Source of the DNA: Levilactobacillus angrenensis
Lineage (GTDB): Bacteria > Bacillota > Bacilli > Lactobacillales > Lactobacillaceae
Assembly (NCBI RefSeq): GCF_003946085.1
Contig: NZ_RHOB01000019.1
Coordinates: forward strand, 1 to 42,813
Direction: 5' to 3'
DNA length: 42,813 bases
Shown: one piece after another, positions 8,867 to 17,184 of the stretch
How the letters are laid out: every line of letters begins with the position of its first letter
Numbering within the stretch: the stretch's first letter is position 1
The notes under the pieces: model-generated
Database searches by the model: none
What the model saw: the letters and a program-made list of their open reading frames with translations, nothing else
What the model was told of the DNA's origin: nothing
Position numbers and translations under genes: made by a program

Positions 8867-10294
8867 ATGGCAGATGTTGAAAAAAAGGACACCGTCATCA
8901 TTGGTGCCGGACCCGGCGGTTACGTTGCCGCTATTCGGGCTTCTGAATTAGGCCAAAAGGTCACTTTAGTTGAAAAGTCCGATACCCTTGGTGGTGTCTG
9001 CTTAAACGTTGGTTGTGTACCTTCTAAGGCCTTGATTCAAGCGGGTCACCGTTTGGAACAAGCTAAAGACGGTTCCACCTACGGGATTTCTACGGAATCA
9101 GCTAAGATTGATTTCGCTAAGACTCAGGACTGGAAGCAAAAGAAGGTCGTTGATCGGATGACCAGCGGCGTTAAGATGCTGATGAAGAAGCACCACGTTG
9201 ACGTTGTTAACGGGGAAGCTGTCTTCCTGAGTGATACCCAATTACGGGTTATGCCTACGGGTGAAAAGCAATTCATGTCCACTGATACGGGTCAGACCTT
9301 CGAATTCAATAATATTATTATTGCATCCGGTTCTCACCCAATCGAAATCCCTGGCTTCAAGTTTGAAGGTCGGGTCGTCGATTCTACTGGTGGCTTGAAC
9401 TTGCCTGAAATCCCTAAGGAATTCGTTGTTATCGGTGGTGGGTACGTTGGTACTGAATTAGCTGGTGCATACGCTAGCTTAGGTGCTCACGTAACGATCC
9501 TCGAAGGCACGAACTCAATTCTGCCTAACTTCACGAAGGACATGGTTTCCGTTGTTCTTAAGAAGTTGAAGAAGAAGGGCGTTGACGTTATCACCAACGC
9601 GATGGCTAAGAGTTCCAAGCAAGACGACAACAGTGTCAGTGTGACCTACGCTGTCGACGGCAAGGAATCTACGATTAAGGCTGACTACTGCATGGTCACC
9701 GTTGGTCGTAAGCCAAACACGGATGACTTAGGCTTGGAATACACCAAGGTTAAGTTGAATGACCATGGTCAAATCAAGGTTGATAACCAAGGCCGGACCG
9801 ACTCAGAACACATCTGGGCTGTCGGTGACGCTGTTCCTGGTGCAGCATTGGCTCACAAGGCCTTTGCTGAAGCCAAGACTGCGGCTGGTGCCATCTCCGG
9901 TAAGAAGACGGCTAACGACTGGCTGAGTGTGCCTGCTGTCTGCTTCTCCGATCCTGAAATTGCAACTGTTGGTTACAACGAAGCTGCAGCTAAGGACAAG
10001 GGAATCAAGGTCAAGACTGCTAAGTTCCCATTCGCTGGGAATGCACGGGCCGTTTCATTGGATGCTCCTGATGGCTTTGTTCGGTTCATCTACACGGATG
10101 ACGACAACAAGAACATCGTGGGTGCCGAAGCGGTTGGCCCTGAAGCCAGCACCATGGCTGGTGAACTGTCAATCATCGTTAACGACGGCTTGAACGTTGA
10201 AGACGTTGCCTTGACTATTCACCCACATCCAACATTGAACGAACCAATCCAAGAAACTGCTGATATTGCGATGGGCTTCCCAACTCATATCTAA
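8867..10294 (+). CDS. pdhD: Dihydrolipoamide dehydrogenase, E3 of PDH
   Basis: E3 reoxidises dihydrolipoyl groups with FAD and NAD+. The 475-residue flavoprotein has the FAD fingerprint IIGAGPGGYVAA (residues 11-22) and the redox disulfide Cys45/Cys50 in GGVCLNVGCVPSK. The NAD fingerprint is VVIGGGYVGTE, a second FAD segment is IWAVGDAV, and the C-terminal catalytic pair is in HPHPTLNEP. It follows pdhC after seven bases and closes the operon. Confidence 0.97.
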   Translation: MADVEKKDTVIIGAGPGGYVAAIRASELGQKVTLVEKSDTLGGVCLNVGCVPSKALIQAGHRLEQAKDGSTYGISTESAKIDFAKTQDWKQKKVVDRMTSGVKMLMKKHHVDVVNGEAVFLSDTQLRVMPTGEKQFMSTDTGQTFEFNNIIIASGSHPIEIPGFKFEGRVVDSTGGLNLPEIPKEFVVIGGGYVGTELAGAYASLGAHVTILEGTNSILPNFTKDMVSVVLKKLKKKGVDVITNAMAKSSKQDDNSVSVTYAVDGKESTIKADYCMVTVGRKPNTDDLGLEYTKVKLNDHGQIKVDNQGRTDSEHIWAVGDAVPGAALAHKAFAEAKTAAGAISGKKTANDWLSVPAVCFSDPEIATVGYNEAAAKDKGIKVKTAKFPFAGNARAVSLDAPDGFVRFIYTDDDNKNIVGAEAVGPEASTMAGELSIIVNDGLNVEDVALTIHPHPTLNEPIQETADIAMGFPTHI

Positions 10295-10318
10295 AGTCGC
10301 TTGTGATTGTTAAAAACG

Positions 10319-10350
10319 AAAAGGACTGCCAGCGATGGTGGTCCTTTTTG
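10319..10350 (+). terminator. First terminator of the pdh operon
   Basis: AAAAGGAC pairs with GTCCTTTT, with an inner CCA/TGG step, followed by a T-run. It begins 25 bases after the pdhD stop. Confidence 0.85.
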
Positions 10351-10368
10351 TATGGGCAAAAAAGTTGT

Positions 10369-10396
10369 CGTTGCTGAATAGTCAGCAACGATTTTT
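10369..10396 (+). terminator. Second, tandem terminator of the pdh operon
   Basis: A perfect nine-base stem CGTTGCTGA/TCAGCAACG with a four-base loop is followed by ATTTTT. Two intrinsic terminators about 20 bases apart suggest that strict insulation from the next gene is needed. Confidence 0.85.
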
Positions 10397-10408
10397 GGAG
10401 AATCTAAC

Positions 10409-10436
10409 TTGCTATCCAGAAGCGTTCACTTATAAT
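10409..10436 (+). promoter_or_regulatory. Promoter of the dehydrogenase-like/UPF0223/IMPase operon
   Basis: TTGCTA (10409-10414), a 16-base spacer and a perfect TATAAT (10431-10436) lie 62 bases before the GTG start at 10498. Confidence 0.6.
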
Positions 10437-10497
10437 GGAATTATGACTTGCGTTACACTGAATTCACAAGCACTGTTCGTAGAGGAGGCGGTCACTC

Positions 10498-11406
10498 GTG
10501 AAACCAACGTTAATTGTCCAGGGAAACTTTGATCAGTCCAGTCGGCTCATTCGACAGCTGATGGTCGCCGATTTGCCGGTCGACTGTGTCGTCATGCCCA
10601 ATGTGACGGACGATACGCCGCGGTATCAAGCTCTGGTCGTGGCCAGCGCGCTGTGTCCCCAGTTGACATTGCGGGTGGGGACGACCGCAGATTACGGTCA
10701 GGCGACCTGGTTAGTGATTTTAGACCGAGCCGCTGAGACGACGGACCCAGCCATGGCCGTTGCTGAGTTGCGGCTGTTCATGAACCGCATCGTTGAAAAT
10801 GGCTTCAAAGGGCAACTGGTCTTTTGTGGGGCCCATGACGAGTTGCTGACCTATTTTGCGTGGAAATTCTCCGGCCTCAATCAGAGCCAAATCTGGGGAT
10901 TGGGAACGTTCCCACTGACCCGGTTGCTGACGTATCGGTTAGCCGAACGTTTGGGTGTCGGCGCAGCAGCGGTCCAAGCAGCCGTGGTCGGCACGGCCGC
11001 TGATCCCATTGTTGCATGGAGTCGGACCTACGTGGGACCCGCTCCCATCTTGATGTATTTGGCCAATGAAGATGCCCAGTTCAGCGCAGATGATTTAGGC
11101 AAAATGGGGAGTTGGCTCCAACGAGAAGCGCAGGAGGACCAGTGGATGTTGCGCTCAATGGCGTTAATTCAGCTTTTGCGAGCGGTTTTAGCCAATCAAC
11201 CACTGATTGCTTCAGTCACCAATATTCACGCTGAGACGCCCGTTTTCGCGGCTGCCTCGCCGGTACTGGTCAACGTCAACGGGGTCAAGCATTTGACGAA
11301 CTTGGTCCTGTCGGAAGACGAGCAACAAGCCTACGACGCAACGATTACCACCTTACGCGAAAATATTGCGACCATTGAAGGTCACCAAACGGAGGGACAC
11401 GCCTAA
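10498..11406 (+). CDS. Lactate/malate dehydrogenase family protein, probable pseudoenzyme
   Basis: The 302-residue protein aligns with lactobacillus L-lactate dehydrogenase across its middle. NGFKG...LLTYFAWKFSGLN...GLGT matches the LDH segment GFDG...ILTYATWKFSGFP...GSGT. The catalytic positions are changed. The active-site His in GEHGD becomes Ala (GTAAD, residues 165-169). Asp and Arg of the GTSLDxxR segment become Leu (residues 136-147). The substrate Asn in AANPVD becomes Ala (111-116). The GAPxKPGxxR loop is gone and the N-terminal GxGxxG is reduced to QGNFDQSS. Dehydrogenase activity is therefore unlikely; a binding or regulatory role is inferred. GAGGAGG precedes the GTG start. It overlaps the next gene by one base. 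Confidence 0.8.
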   Translation: MKPTLIVQGNFDQSSRLIRQLMVADLPVDCVVMPNVTDDTPRYQALVVASALCPQLTLRVGTTADYGQATWLVILDRAAETTDPAMAVAELRLFMNRIVENGFKGQLVFCGAHDELLTYFAWKFSGLNQSQIWGLGTFPLTRLLTYRLAERLGVGAAAVQAAVVGTAADPIVAWSRTYVGPAPILMYLANEDAQFSADDLGKMGSWLQREAQEDQWMLRSMALIQLLRAVLANQPLIASVTNIHAETPVFAAASPVLVNVNGVKHLTNLVLSEDEQQAYDATITTLRENIATIEGHQTEGHA

Positions 11407-11696
11407 TGCAACCCAAAAATTACGCATACCCATTACAACCGGACTGGTCGACGGCCGATATCGTGGCAGTCACGACCCTTTATCAACGGATCGAGGACGC
11501 TTACGAATTACCCCAGGGGGTAGCCAGTGACGCGTTACTGGCGGCCTACCGGGATTTTCAAACCGTCGTTCCCCAAAAGTTCGAGGAGAAACAATTAGAC
11601 AAGGAATTCGAGGCCGCTGCGGGGTACAGCATTTACCGGACGATCAAGCGGGCCCGCACGGAATCAGGACAAATCAAAATGAAAGGACAGGCGTAG
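11406..11696 (+). CDS. UPF0223 family protein (YktA-like)
   Basis: This 96-residue conserved protein of unknown function resembles Bacillus YktA. It has the family pattern YPLxxxWSTxDIV near residues 8-20 and VVPxKFEEKQLDKEFEAAAGYSIYR at 53-77. The start ATG at 11406 shares its A with the TAA of the preceding gene, with GGAGGG about nine bases upstream. It is two bases from the following inositol-monophosphatase-type gene, the same order as yktA-yktC relatives elsewhere in Firmicutes. Confidence 0.85.
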   Translation: MQPKNYAYPLQPDWSTADIVAVTTLYQRIEDAYELPQGVASDALLAAYRDFQTVVPQKFEEKQLDKEFEAAAGYSIYRTIKRARTESGQIKMKGQA

Positions 11697-11698
11697 TC

Positions 11699-12490
11699 AT
11701 GACCCAAGACTGGCAGCAATTAAATACCGACGTCATCGCATTACTCAAGGAGGCCCGGCAAAATGTCTTGCAGAAGATGCAAGCGCCACTGACTGTCGAT
11801 GAAAAGACAAGTCGCAAGGACCTCGTGACCAACGTGGACAAGGCCAACGAAAAATTTTTGATCGACGGCATTCGTCGGTTAGACCCTGAGGCTCAGGTCT
11901 TGGGGGAAGAAGGCTTCGGTGATCAGCTGACCAGTTTGGCTGGCCGGGTCTGGATCGTGGACCCCATCGACGGGACCATGAACTTTGTGAAACAACAAGA
12001 TAACTTTGCCATCATGATTGGTATTTACCAAGATGGTGTGGGGCAGTTGGGCTACATCTTTGATGTCATGAACAACGTCCTGTACCATGGTGGACCGCAG
12101 CTGGGGGGCGTTTGGGCCAACGAACGACTAGTCAGAAAACCGGCCGACATTGCCTTGGCTGATGGCTTGATTGGTGCCAGTGGCCCCTTGGTCATTCACG
12201 ACATCGCCCACATGCAAAAGATTGTTCACGAGAGTGCCGGCATGCGGATTTCCGGGAGTGCTGGCATCGAAATGATCAATATCATGAAGGGGGAGACCCT
12301 GGGGTATATTTCACATTTGAAGCCGTGGGATATTGCCGCGGGTCAAGTCTTGATGAATACACTCGGGGTTCAAGTCTCAACTATTGACGGCCAACCACTC
12401 GATATGTTATCATCTAACCTTGTACTAGTAGCGACGAAAAAAGCGCAACGTGATATTCTCCAAATCGAAGAAGATGACGTCTCACTGTGA
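11699..12490 (+). CDS. Inositol monophosphatase family protein (YktC/SuhB type)
   Basis: This Mg2+-dependent phosphatase family acts on sugar phosphates, inositol phosphates or NADP. The 263-residue protein carries all metal-site motifs: GEEGFGD (about residues 64-70), WIVDPIDGTMNFV (about 84-96) and the C-terminal KPWDIAAG. The true substrate is not decidable from sequence. AAAGGAC lies shortly before the ATG. Its TGA stop lies inside the left arm of the terminator that ends the operon. Confidence 0.9.
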   Translation: MTQDWQQLNTDVIALLKEARQNVLQKMQAPLTVDEKTSRKDLVTNVDKANEKFLIDGIRRLDPEAQVLGEEGFGDQLTSLAGRVWIVDPIDGTMNFVKQQDNFAIMIGIYQDGVGQLGYIFDVMNNVLYHGGPQLGGVWANERLVRKPADIALADGLIGASGPLVIHDIAHMQKIVHESAGMRISGSAGIEMINIMKGETLGYISHLKPWDIAAGQVLMNTLGVQVSTIDGQPLDMLSSNLVLVATKKAQRDILQIEEDDVSL

Positions 12491-12508
12491 CCCTGTCACA
12501 GTTTTTTT
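12484..12508 (+). terminator. Terminator overlapping the IMPase stop codon
   Basis: The perfect stem ACTGTGA/TCACAGT with a five-base loop is followed by seven T. The TGA of the stem is the stop codon at 12488-12490. Confidence 0.85.
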
Positions 12509-12626
12509 ATGCGGCTGGCCGATACGGATGGACTTTACCAGCTATTGACGCTACAATAAGCGTACTTACAGACGTAAGCATGCCGTGATCCATCTAATTC
12601 ACCAAGCACGAAAGGAAGAAATACAC

Positions 12627-14471
12627 TTGAAAATCAGAGATGATATCCGCAACATTGCCATCATTGCCCACGTTGACCACGGGAAGACGACCTTGGTTAA
12701 TGAAATGATGAAACAATCCGACACGTTAGACGCACATACTTCTATTGAAGACCGTGCCATGGATACTAACGCTATCGAAAAGGAACGGGGCATTACGATC
12801 CTGTCCAAGAACACTGCCGTTCGTTATGGCGACAAGCAAATCAACATCTTGGATACCCCAGGACACGCCGACTTTGGTGGTGAAGTGGAACGGATCATGC
12901 GCATGGTTGACGGCGTTTTGTTGGTTGTCGATGCCTACGAAGGGACGATGCCACAAACCCGTTTCGTTTTGAAGAAGGCCCTCGATCAACACTTGACCCC
13001 AATCGTGGTTATCAACAAGGTTGACCGTGAAGGCGCTCGTCCTTCCGAAGTCGTTGATGAAGTCTTAGACCTCTTCATCGAATTAGGTGCCGACGAAGAC
13101 CAATTGGACTTCCCAGTGGTTTACGCCTCAGCAATGAACGGGACTTCTAGCTACGAGCCAGAAATCTCCTCTCAAGAACACACCATGAAGCCAGTGTTTG
13201 ACACGATCGTCAAGCACATTCCAGCCCCAATTGACAACAGTGACGAACCTTTACAGTTCCAAGTTGCCATGCTCGATTACAACGATTTCGTTGGTCGGAT
13301 CGGGATTGGCCGGATCTTCCGGGGGAAGATTAAGGTCGGTGACAGTGTTACAGTTATGAAGCTTGACGGTTCCAAGCAAAACTTCCGGGTAACCAAGTTA
13401 TTTGGGTACTTCGGCTTGAAGCGTTTGGAAATCAACGAAGCCAAAGCCGGTGATTTGATTGCCGTTTCCGGGATGGATGAAATCAACGTTGGGGAAACTG
13501 TTGTGGCCCCTGACACGTTGGAACCACTTCCCGTCTTACGGATTGACGAGCCAACGCTGCAAATGACTTTCCGGACCAACGACTCACCATTTGCTGGTCG
13601 CGAAGGGAAATTTGTGACGTCTCGTCAAATCGAAGAACGCTTGAAGCGTGAATTGCACACCGACGTTTCCTTACGGGTTGACGACACTGACAACCCTGGT
13701 GCTTGGATCGTTTCCGGTCGTGGTGAACTGCACTTATCCATCTTGATCGAAACGATGCGTCGTGAAGGTTACGAACTGCAAGCTTCTCGTCCAGAAGTTA
13801 TCTACAGAACAATTGATAACCAACGTTGCGAACCATTTGAATCCGTTCAAATCGATACGCCAGACGAATACACCGGTTCAATCATTGACACGCTTTCTCA
13901 ACGGAAGGGTGAAATGAAGAACATGGAAGCCGTTGGTAACGGCCAAACGCGTCTGACTTTCTTGGCCCCATCTCGTGGGTTGATCGGTTACTCGACTGAA
14001 TTCTTGTCCTTGACTCGTGGATACGGGATCATGAACCACACGTTCTCCAAGTATCTGCCAGTTATCAAGAACTGGAACCCAGGTCGTCACAACGGGACTT
14101 TGGTTTCTATCAACTCTGGTAAGGTCACGACTTATGCCATCATGGCCGTTCAAGACCGGGGGACGATCTTTACTGAAGCCGGGACTGAAGTTTACGAAGG
14201 GATGATCATCGGCCAAAACAGCCGTGATAACGACATCTCCGTTAACATCACCCGTGGCCGGAACCAAACCAACGTCCGGGCTGCTGGTTCAGAAGATATT
14301 GCCAAGGTTAAGACGCCACTTAAGATGTCTCTGGAAGAATCACTGGAATTCATCAACGATGACGAATACTGTGAAATCACGCCAGACCACGTGCGTCTGC
14401 GGAAGCAAATCCTGAACACGAGTGAACGGGAAAAGGCTGCCAAGAAGCGGAAGACCGCTGCGCGGAAGTAA
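12627..14471 (+). CDS. typA: Translational GTPase TypA/BipA
   Basis: TypA/BipA is a ribosome-binding GTPase needed for 50S assembly and growth under stress or cold. It has G1 AHVDHGKTT (residues 14-22), the switch region ERGITI, G3 [11 protein letters not shown] and G4 NKVD, followed by EF-G-like domains and a basic C-terminus (KKRKTAARK). The TTG at 12627 gives 614 residues starting [10 protein letters not shown], like other TypA proteins, with AAAGGAAG eight bases upstream. An upstream ATG at 12585 would add 14 residues without a ribosome binding site. Confidence 0.96.
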   Translation: MKIRDDIRNIAIIAHVDHGKTTLVNEMMKQSDTLDAHTSIEDRAMDTNAIEKERGITILSKNTAVRYGDKQINILDTPGHADFGGEVERIMRMVDGVLLVVDAYEGTMPQTRFVLKKALDQHLTPIVVINKVDREGARPSEVVDEVLDLFIELGADEDQLDFPVVYASAMNGTSSYEPEISSQEHTMKPVFDTIVKHIPAPIDNSDEPLQFQVAMLDYNDFVGRIGIGRIFRGKIKVGDSVTVMKLDGSKQNFRVTKLFGYFGLKRLEINEAKAGDLIAVSGMDEINVGETVVAPDTLEPLPVLRIDEPTLQMTFRTNDSPFAGREGKFVTSRQIEERLKRELHTDVSLRVDDTDNPGAWIVSGRGELHLSILIETMRREGYELQASRPEVIYRTIDNQRCEPFESVQIDTPDEYTGSIIDTLSQRKGEMKNMEAVGNGQTRLTFLAPSRGLIGYSTEFLSLTRGYGIMNHTFSKYLPVIKNWNPGRHNGTLVSINSGKVTTYAIMAVQDRGTIFTEAGTEVYEGMIIGQNSRDNDISVNITRGRNQTNVRAAGSEDIAKVKTPLKMSLEESLEFINDDEYCEITPDHVRLRKQILNTSEREKAAKKRKTAARK

Positions 14472-14493
14472 TTTAATCTTAAATAAAACTTTA

Positions 14494-14537
14494 ACGGTAA
14501 GACCAGTGGGGTGACTCACGGGGCTTACCGTTTTTTT
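14494..14537 (+). terminator. Terminator of typA
   Basis: The perfect outer stem ACGGTAAG/CTTACCGT, with additional GTG/CAC pairing inside, is followed by seven T. It starts 22 bases after typA. Confidence 0.9.
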
Positions 14538-14542
14538 GTTTT

Positions 14543-15026
14543 ACTAAAGATTGAAAGATGAATTAATACATTGACTCTCGGAGCGTCAGCTTTTCGTCCA
14601 CTAAGGCTAATGAAACCAGGATCTGCGTCAACCAGGAGCCTGGCGTTGTTGGTGATTATAAGGAAGGCGGTGTAAGTTAAAGACTAGTTGTTAAATCATC
14701 TACTAACTGGGGCTAAGTTAACCGTTATTGGCACGTACACTCGTAGCCGAGAGTCCACCAAATATGGGTTCAGCCGTGGGAGTTGCCTTAGCGGCGCGGG
14801 TTCATGCCGCTTAGACAACTGGCGTCTTTGAGACGTGGGTTTCCGGCTCAAAGCGAGGTGTCGAGACCGTCCTTTGGCTCGACCCGTCCGCCCAAGCGTT
14901 CCAACCCATATTTGGTGGACGGTAAGGCGGTCAGTCCTCACTAAGATGCTGTAAACGACAAATTTTTACGTTATGAGTCGCGCGGTGACAATGCTTCTGG
15001 CTGATTTTCATCTTTCAACCTTCAGT
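14543..15026 (+). repeat. Large structured intergenic element (copy B, full length)
   Basis: The 680-base typA-ftsW gap holds no gene but strong structure. Its ends are inverted: CTAAAGATTGAAAGATGAA at 14544-14562 against TTCATCTTTCAACCTTCAG at 15007-15025 (17 of 19 pair, plus one flanking pair). Inside are GACTCTCGG/CCGAGAGTC (14573-14581 with 14747-14755) and a perfect 17-base stem TCCACCAAATATGGGTT (14754-14770) with 14903-14919. Within that stem are local hairpins including AGTTG/CAACT and CGTCT/AGACG. A T-run follows the right end. It may be a large non-coding RNA or a non-autonomous mobile element. Parts recur near 4345, 33048 and 36793. Strand is assigned by orientation of the repeats and is an inference. 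Confidence 0.65.
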
Positions 15027-15071
15027 TGTTTTTTTAAGATTCCCATAATAACGGGGGAAGTGGATTAACGG

Positions 15072-15101
15072 TTCCCAATGGAAAGCCTGGTGTAGTATAA
15101 T
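15072..15101 (+). promoter_or_regulatory. Promoter of ftsW
   Basis: TTCCCA (15072-15077), an 18-base spacer and a perfect TATAAT (15096-15101) lie about 50 bases before the ftsW start. Confidence 0.5.
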
Positions 15102-15153
15102 AAGACCATTCGATTACCGCCAACTGACGGTAGACTTGGAGCGATTTCATCGT

Positions 15154-16308
15154 ATGCGAAAGTTAAAATATTTAGATTATTGGTTACTGGTTCCGTATCT
15201 CGTTTTGAGTGTCTTTGGTATCGTCATGGTCTATTCGGCCAGTGCCGATATTGGCTCGCAAAACGGCGGGAGTCCGGGTAGCTATTTACTTAAACAGACA
15301 ATCTATGTCATTATGGGGCTGGTGATTCTGACCTTCATGGTGGCGATGAATATTAATAAATTACGAAACCGTAACTTGCTACGCATGGCCGGGTATTTGG
15401 CCTACGGGGCGTTGGCGTTTTTGCTGGTCATCGGGCAAACCGTTAACGGGGCTGCCGGGTGGATTCATCTGGGACCAATCAACATTCAACCGGCTGAATT
15501 CGTTAAGTTTTACGTTATCATTTGGCTGGCCAACGCGATTGCAATCCGGCAAGATGATCTGCAGACCTATACGTGGTGGTCGACCATGCGCAAACCACTG
15601 CTGGTGTGTCTGATTATTTTAGCCTTGATTTTTGTGCAACCCGATTTAGGGGGGGCGGCTATCAACGGGGCCATTATGTTCGTATTATTTTTGAGCAGTG
15701 GGTTCAGTTCGCGTTTGGCGAAGCTGATTTTCAGTGGGGCCATTGTGGGCGGATTCGGGGTGTTGATTCCATTTTTAGCTTGGTTATCTGGCTTGTCAGT
15801 GGGACAACATTCGTATAAGCTACAACGAATCGTGGCTTTCTTGAATCCCTTCAAGCATGCACAAGGAGTCGGCCAGCAGTTAGTCAATTCCTACTACGCC
15901 ATCAGTAACGGCGGAGTCTTTGGCGTTGGCTGGGGCAATAGTATCCAGAAGACGGGGTACTTGCCCGAACCCAACACCGACTTTATCATGGCCATTTTGA
16001 CCGAGGAGTTGGGACTCATCACCGCGCTGGGCGTCGTGGCGCTCCTGTTTGTTATTATTTTGCGGACCGTGCTGGTGGGCGTGCGCACCAATTCGACCTA
16101 TCAATCACTGGTCTGCTACGGCGCGGCGACTTATTTGGCCATTCAGACGTCGTTTAATTTAGGTGGGGTATTAGGCTTTCTACCGATCACCGGGGTCACG
16201 TTCCCCTTCATCAGTTACGGGGGGTCCAGTACTTGGACGTTAGCGTTGGTCATGGGGGTAGTCATGAACATCAGCGCCCGGCAGAAACGCTACCGGATGA
16301 CACACTAA
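15154..16308 (+). CDS. ftsW: Cell division / rod-shape SEDS protein FtsW family
   Basis: SEDS proteins are polytopic peptidoglycan glycosyltransferases working with a class B penicillin-binding protein. The 384-residue protein has about ten hydrophobic segments, with MVYSASAD near the first and FVQPDLGGAAI in the middle. HSYKLQRIVAFLNPF is in the large loop and SYGGSSTWTLALVMGVVMNI is near the end. ATG 15154 is chosen over the TTG at 15136 because GGAG lies 11 bases before it. The neighbours (ylbG, rsmD, coaD, ylbL) match the Bacillus ylaO-ylb region, which favours FtsW over RodA. Confidence 0.88.
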   Translation: MRKLKYLDYWLLVPYLVLSVFGIVMVYSASADIGSQNGGSPGSYLLKQTIYVIMGLVILTFMVAMNINKLRNRNLLRMAGYLAYGALAFLLVIGQTVNGAAGWIHLGPINIQPAEFVKFYVIIWLANAIAIRQDDLQTYTWWSTMRKPLLVCLIILALIFVQPDLGGAAINGAIMFVLFLSSGFSSRLAKLIFSGAIVGGFGVLIPFLAWLSGLSVGQHSYKLQRIVAFLNPFKHAQGVGQQLVNSYYAISNGGVFGVGWGNSIQKTGYLPEPNTDFIMAILTEELGLITALGVVALLFVIILRTVLVGVRTNSTYQSLVCYGAATYLAIQTSFNLGGVLGFLPITGVTFPFISYGGSSTWTLALVMGVVMNISARQKRYRMTH

Positions 16309-16330
16309 GAATTTTAAAGGAGGTTAGACC

Positions 16331-16624
16331 ATGGCATTTGAAATGCAAGCACGGCAGAGTCTGATCGTGTACACGTATAGTCTGAAACAAACACGCCAGC
16401 TCAAGCGTTACGGCACCGTCATGTACGTGTCGAAGAAGATGCGCTACGTGGTGTTGTACGTCAATCGAGAAGACGTCGCGAGCTTATCTGAACAGTTAGG
16501 CAAGTTGCGGTTCGTGAAACGCGTGGTGGCCTCGCAGCGACCAGAAATCAGTGAGACATTCAACGGGGTGGCCGAAGAAGTGGCTGCCGGTAAGAAATCA
16601 GAGACAGAGGATGATGACGAATGA
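16331..16624 (+). CDS. YlbG family protein (DUF2129, UPF0298)
   Basis: This 97-residue protein resembles Bacillus YlbG, a conserved small protein of unknown role found next to rsmD. The core (residues 8-80) has YSLKQTRQLKRYG and KMRYVVLYVNREDV; the tail is acidic. AAAGGAGG lies just upstream. Its TGA overlaps the rsmD start as ATGA, so it is coupled to the methyltransferase. Confidence 0.9.
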   Translation: MAFEMQARQSLIVYTYSLKQTRQLKRYGTVMYVSKKMRYVVLYVNREDVASLSEQLGKLRFVKRVVASQRPEISETFNGVAEEVAAGKKSETEDDDE

Positions 16625-17184
16625 GAATTGTAGCAGGTGACTTTGGGGGGCGCCGGTTAAAGGCCGTGCCCGGCATGGCGACCCGACCGACTACGGATAA
16701 GGTCAAGGAAGCCTTATTCAACATTATTGGCCCGTACTTTGATGGCGGACGGAGTCTAGACCTGTTTGCTGGTTCAGGTGGTCTGAGCATCGAAGCCGTT
16801 TCACGGGGCATCGAGCAGGCCGTGTTGATTGACCGGCAATACGCGGCCATCAAGACGATTCAAGACAACGTGGCTGTGACCAAGGCGCCGGAACGCTTTG
16901 AAATTTTGAAACGGGACGCCAATCGGGCCGTGCAAGAATTAGCAGACCGGGGCGATCAATTTGACCTGGTCTTCTTTGACCCGCCGTACGCCCAGCAAAA
17001 AATCGTGGCGCAAATGACGCGTTTGCGGGAATTAAACCTGTTGACGCCCACGGCCCGCATCGTATGTGAGACGGACCAAAAGGCGCAACTGCCAGATGAC
17101 GTGGCGGGTTTTGATTTCATCGAGCGGCGGGATTATGGGATTACCGAACTGACGATTTATGGGTTAGGAAGTGAAGCCGAGTGA
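16621..17184 (+). CDS. rsmD: 16S rRNA (guanine966-N2)-methyltransferase RsmD
   Basis: RsmD methylates G966 of 16S rRNA using S-adenosylmethionine. The 187-residue protein has MRIVAGDFGGRRL at the start, the RPTTDKVKEALFNII segment, and the SAM-binding LDLFAGSGGLSIEA (residues 47-59). The N6/N2-amino methyltransferase motif DPPYA follows FF at 118-119. It overlaps ylbG and coaD by four bases each. Confidence 0.94.
   Translation: MRIVAGDFGGRRLKAVPGMATRPTTDKVKEALFNIIGPYFDGGRSLDLFAGSGGLSIEAVSRGIEQAVLIDRQYAAIKTIQDNVAVTKAPERFEILKRDANRAVQELADRGDQFDLVFFDPPYAQQKIVAQMTRLRELNLLTPTARIVCETDQKAQLPDDVAGFDFIERRDYGITELTIYGLGSEAE

Noticed and set aside
4369-14882. Compensatory base changes between the CCAAG/CTTGG hairpin at 4369-4385 and TCGAG/CTCGA at 14861-14882
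   Set aside because: Both sites fold, but the paired bases are not at aligned positions, so true covariation cannot be claimed from two copies.
14543-15026. Known large RNAs (RNase P RNA, tmRNA, 6S RNA, T-box leader, group I intron) as explanation for the structured element
   Set aside because: None of the signature sequences recalled for these, such as GAGGAAAGTCC of RNase P or TGGNACCGCG of T-boxes, is present, and the following gene is not a T-box target.
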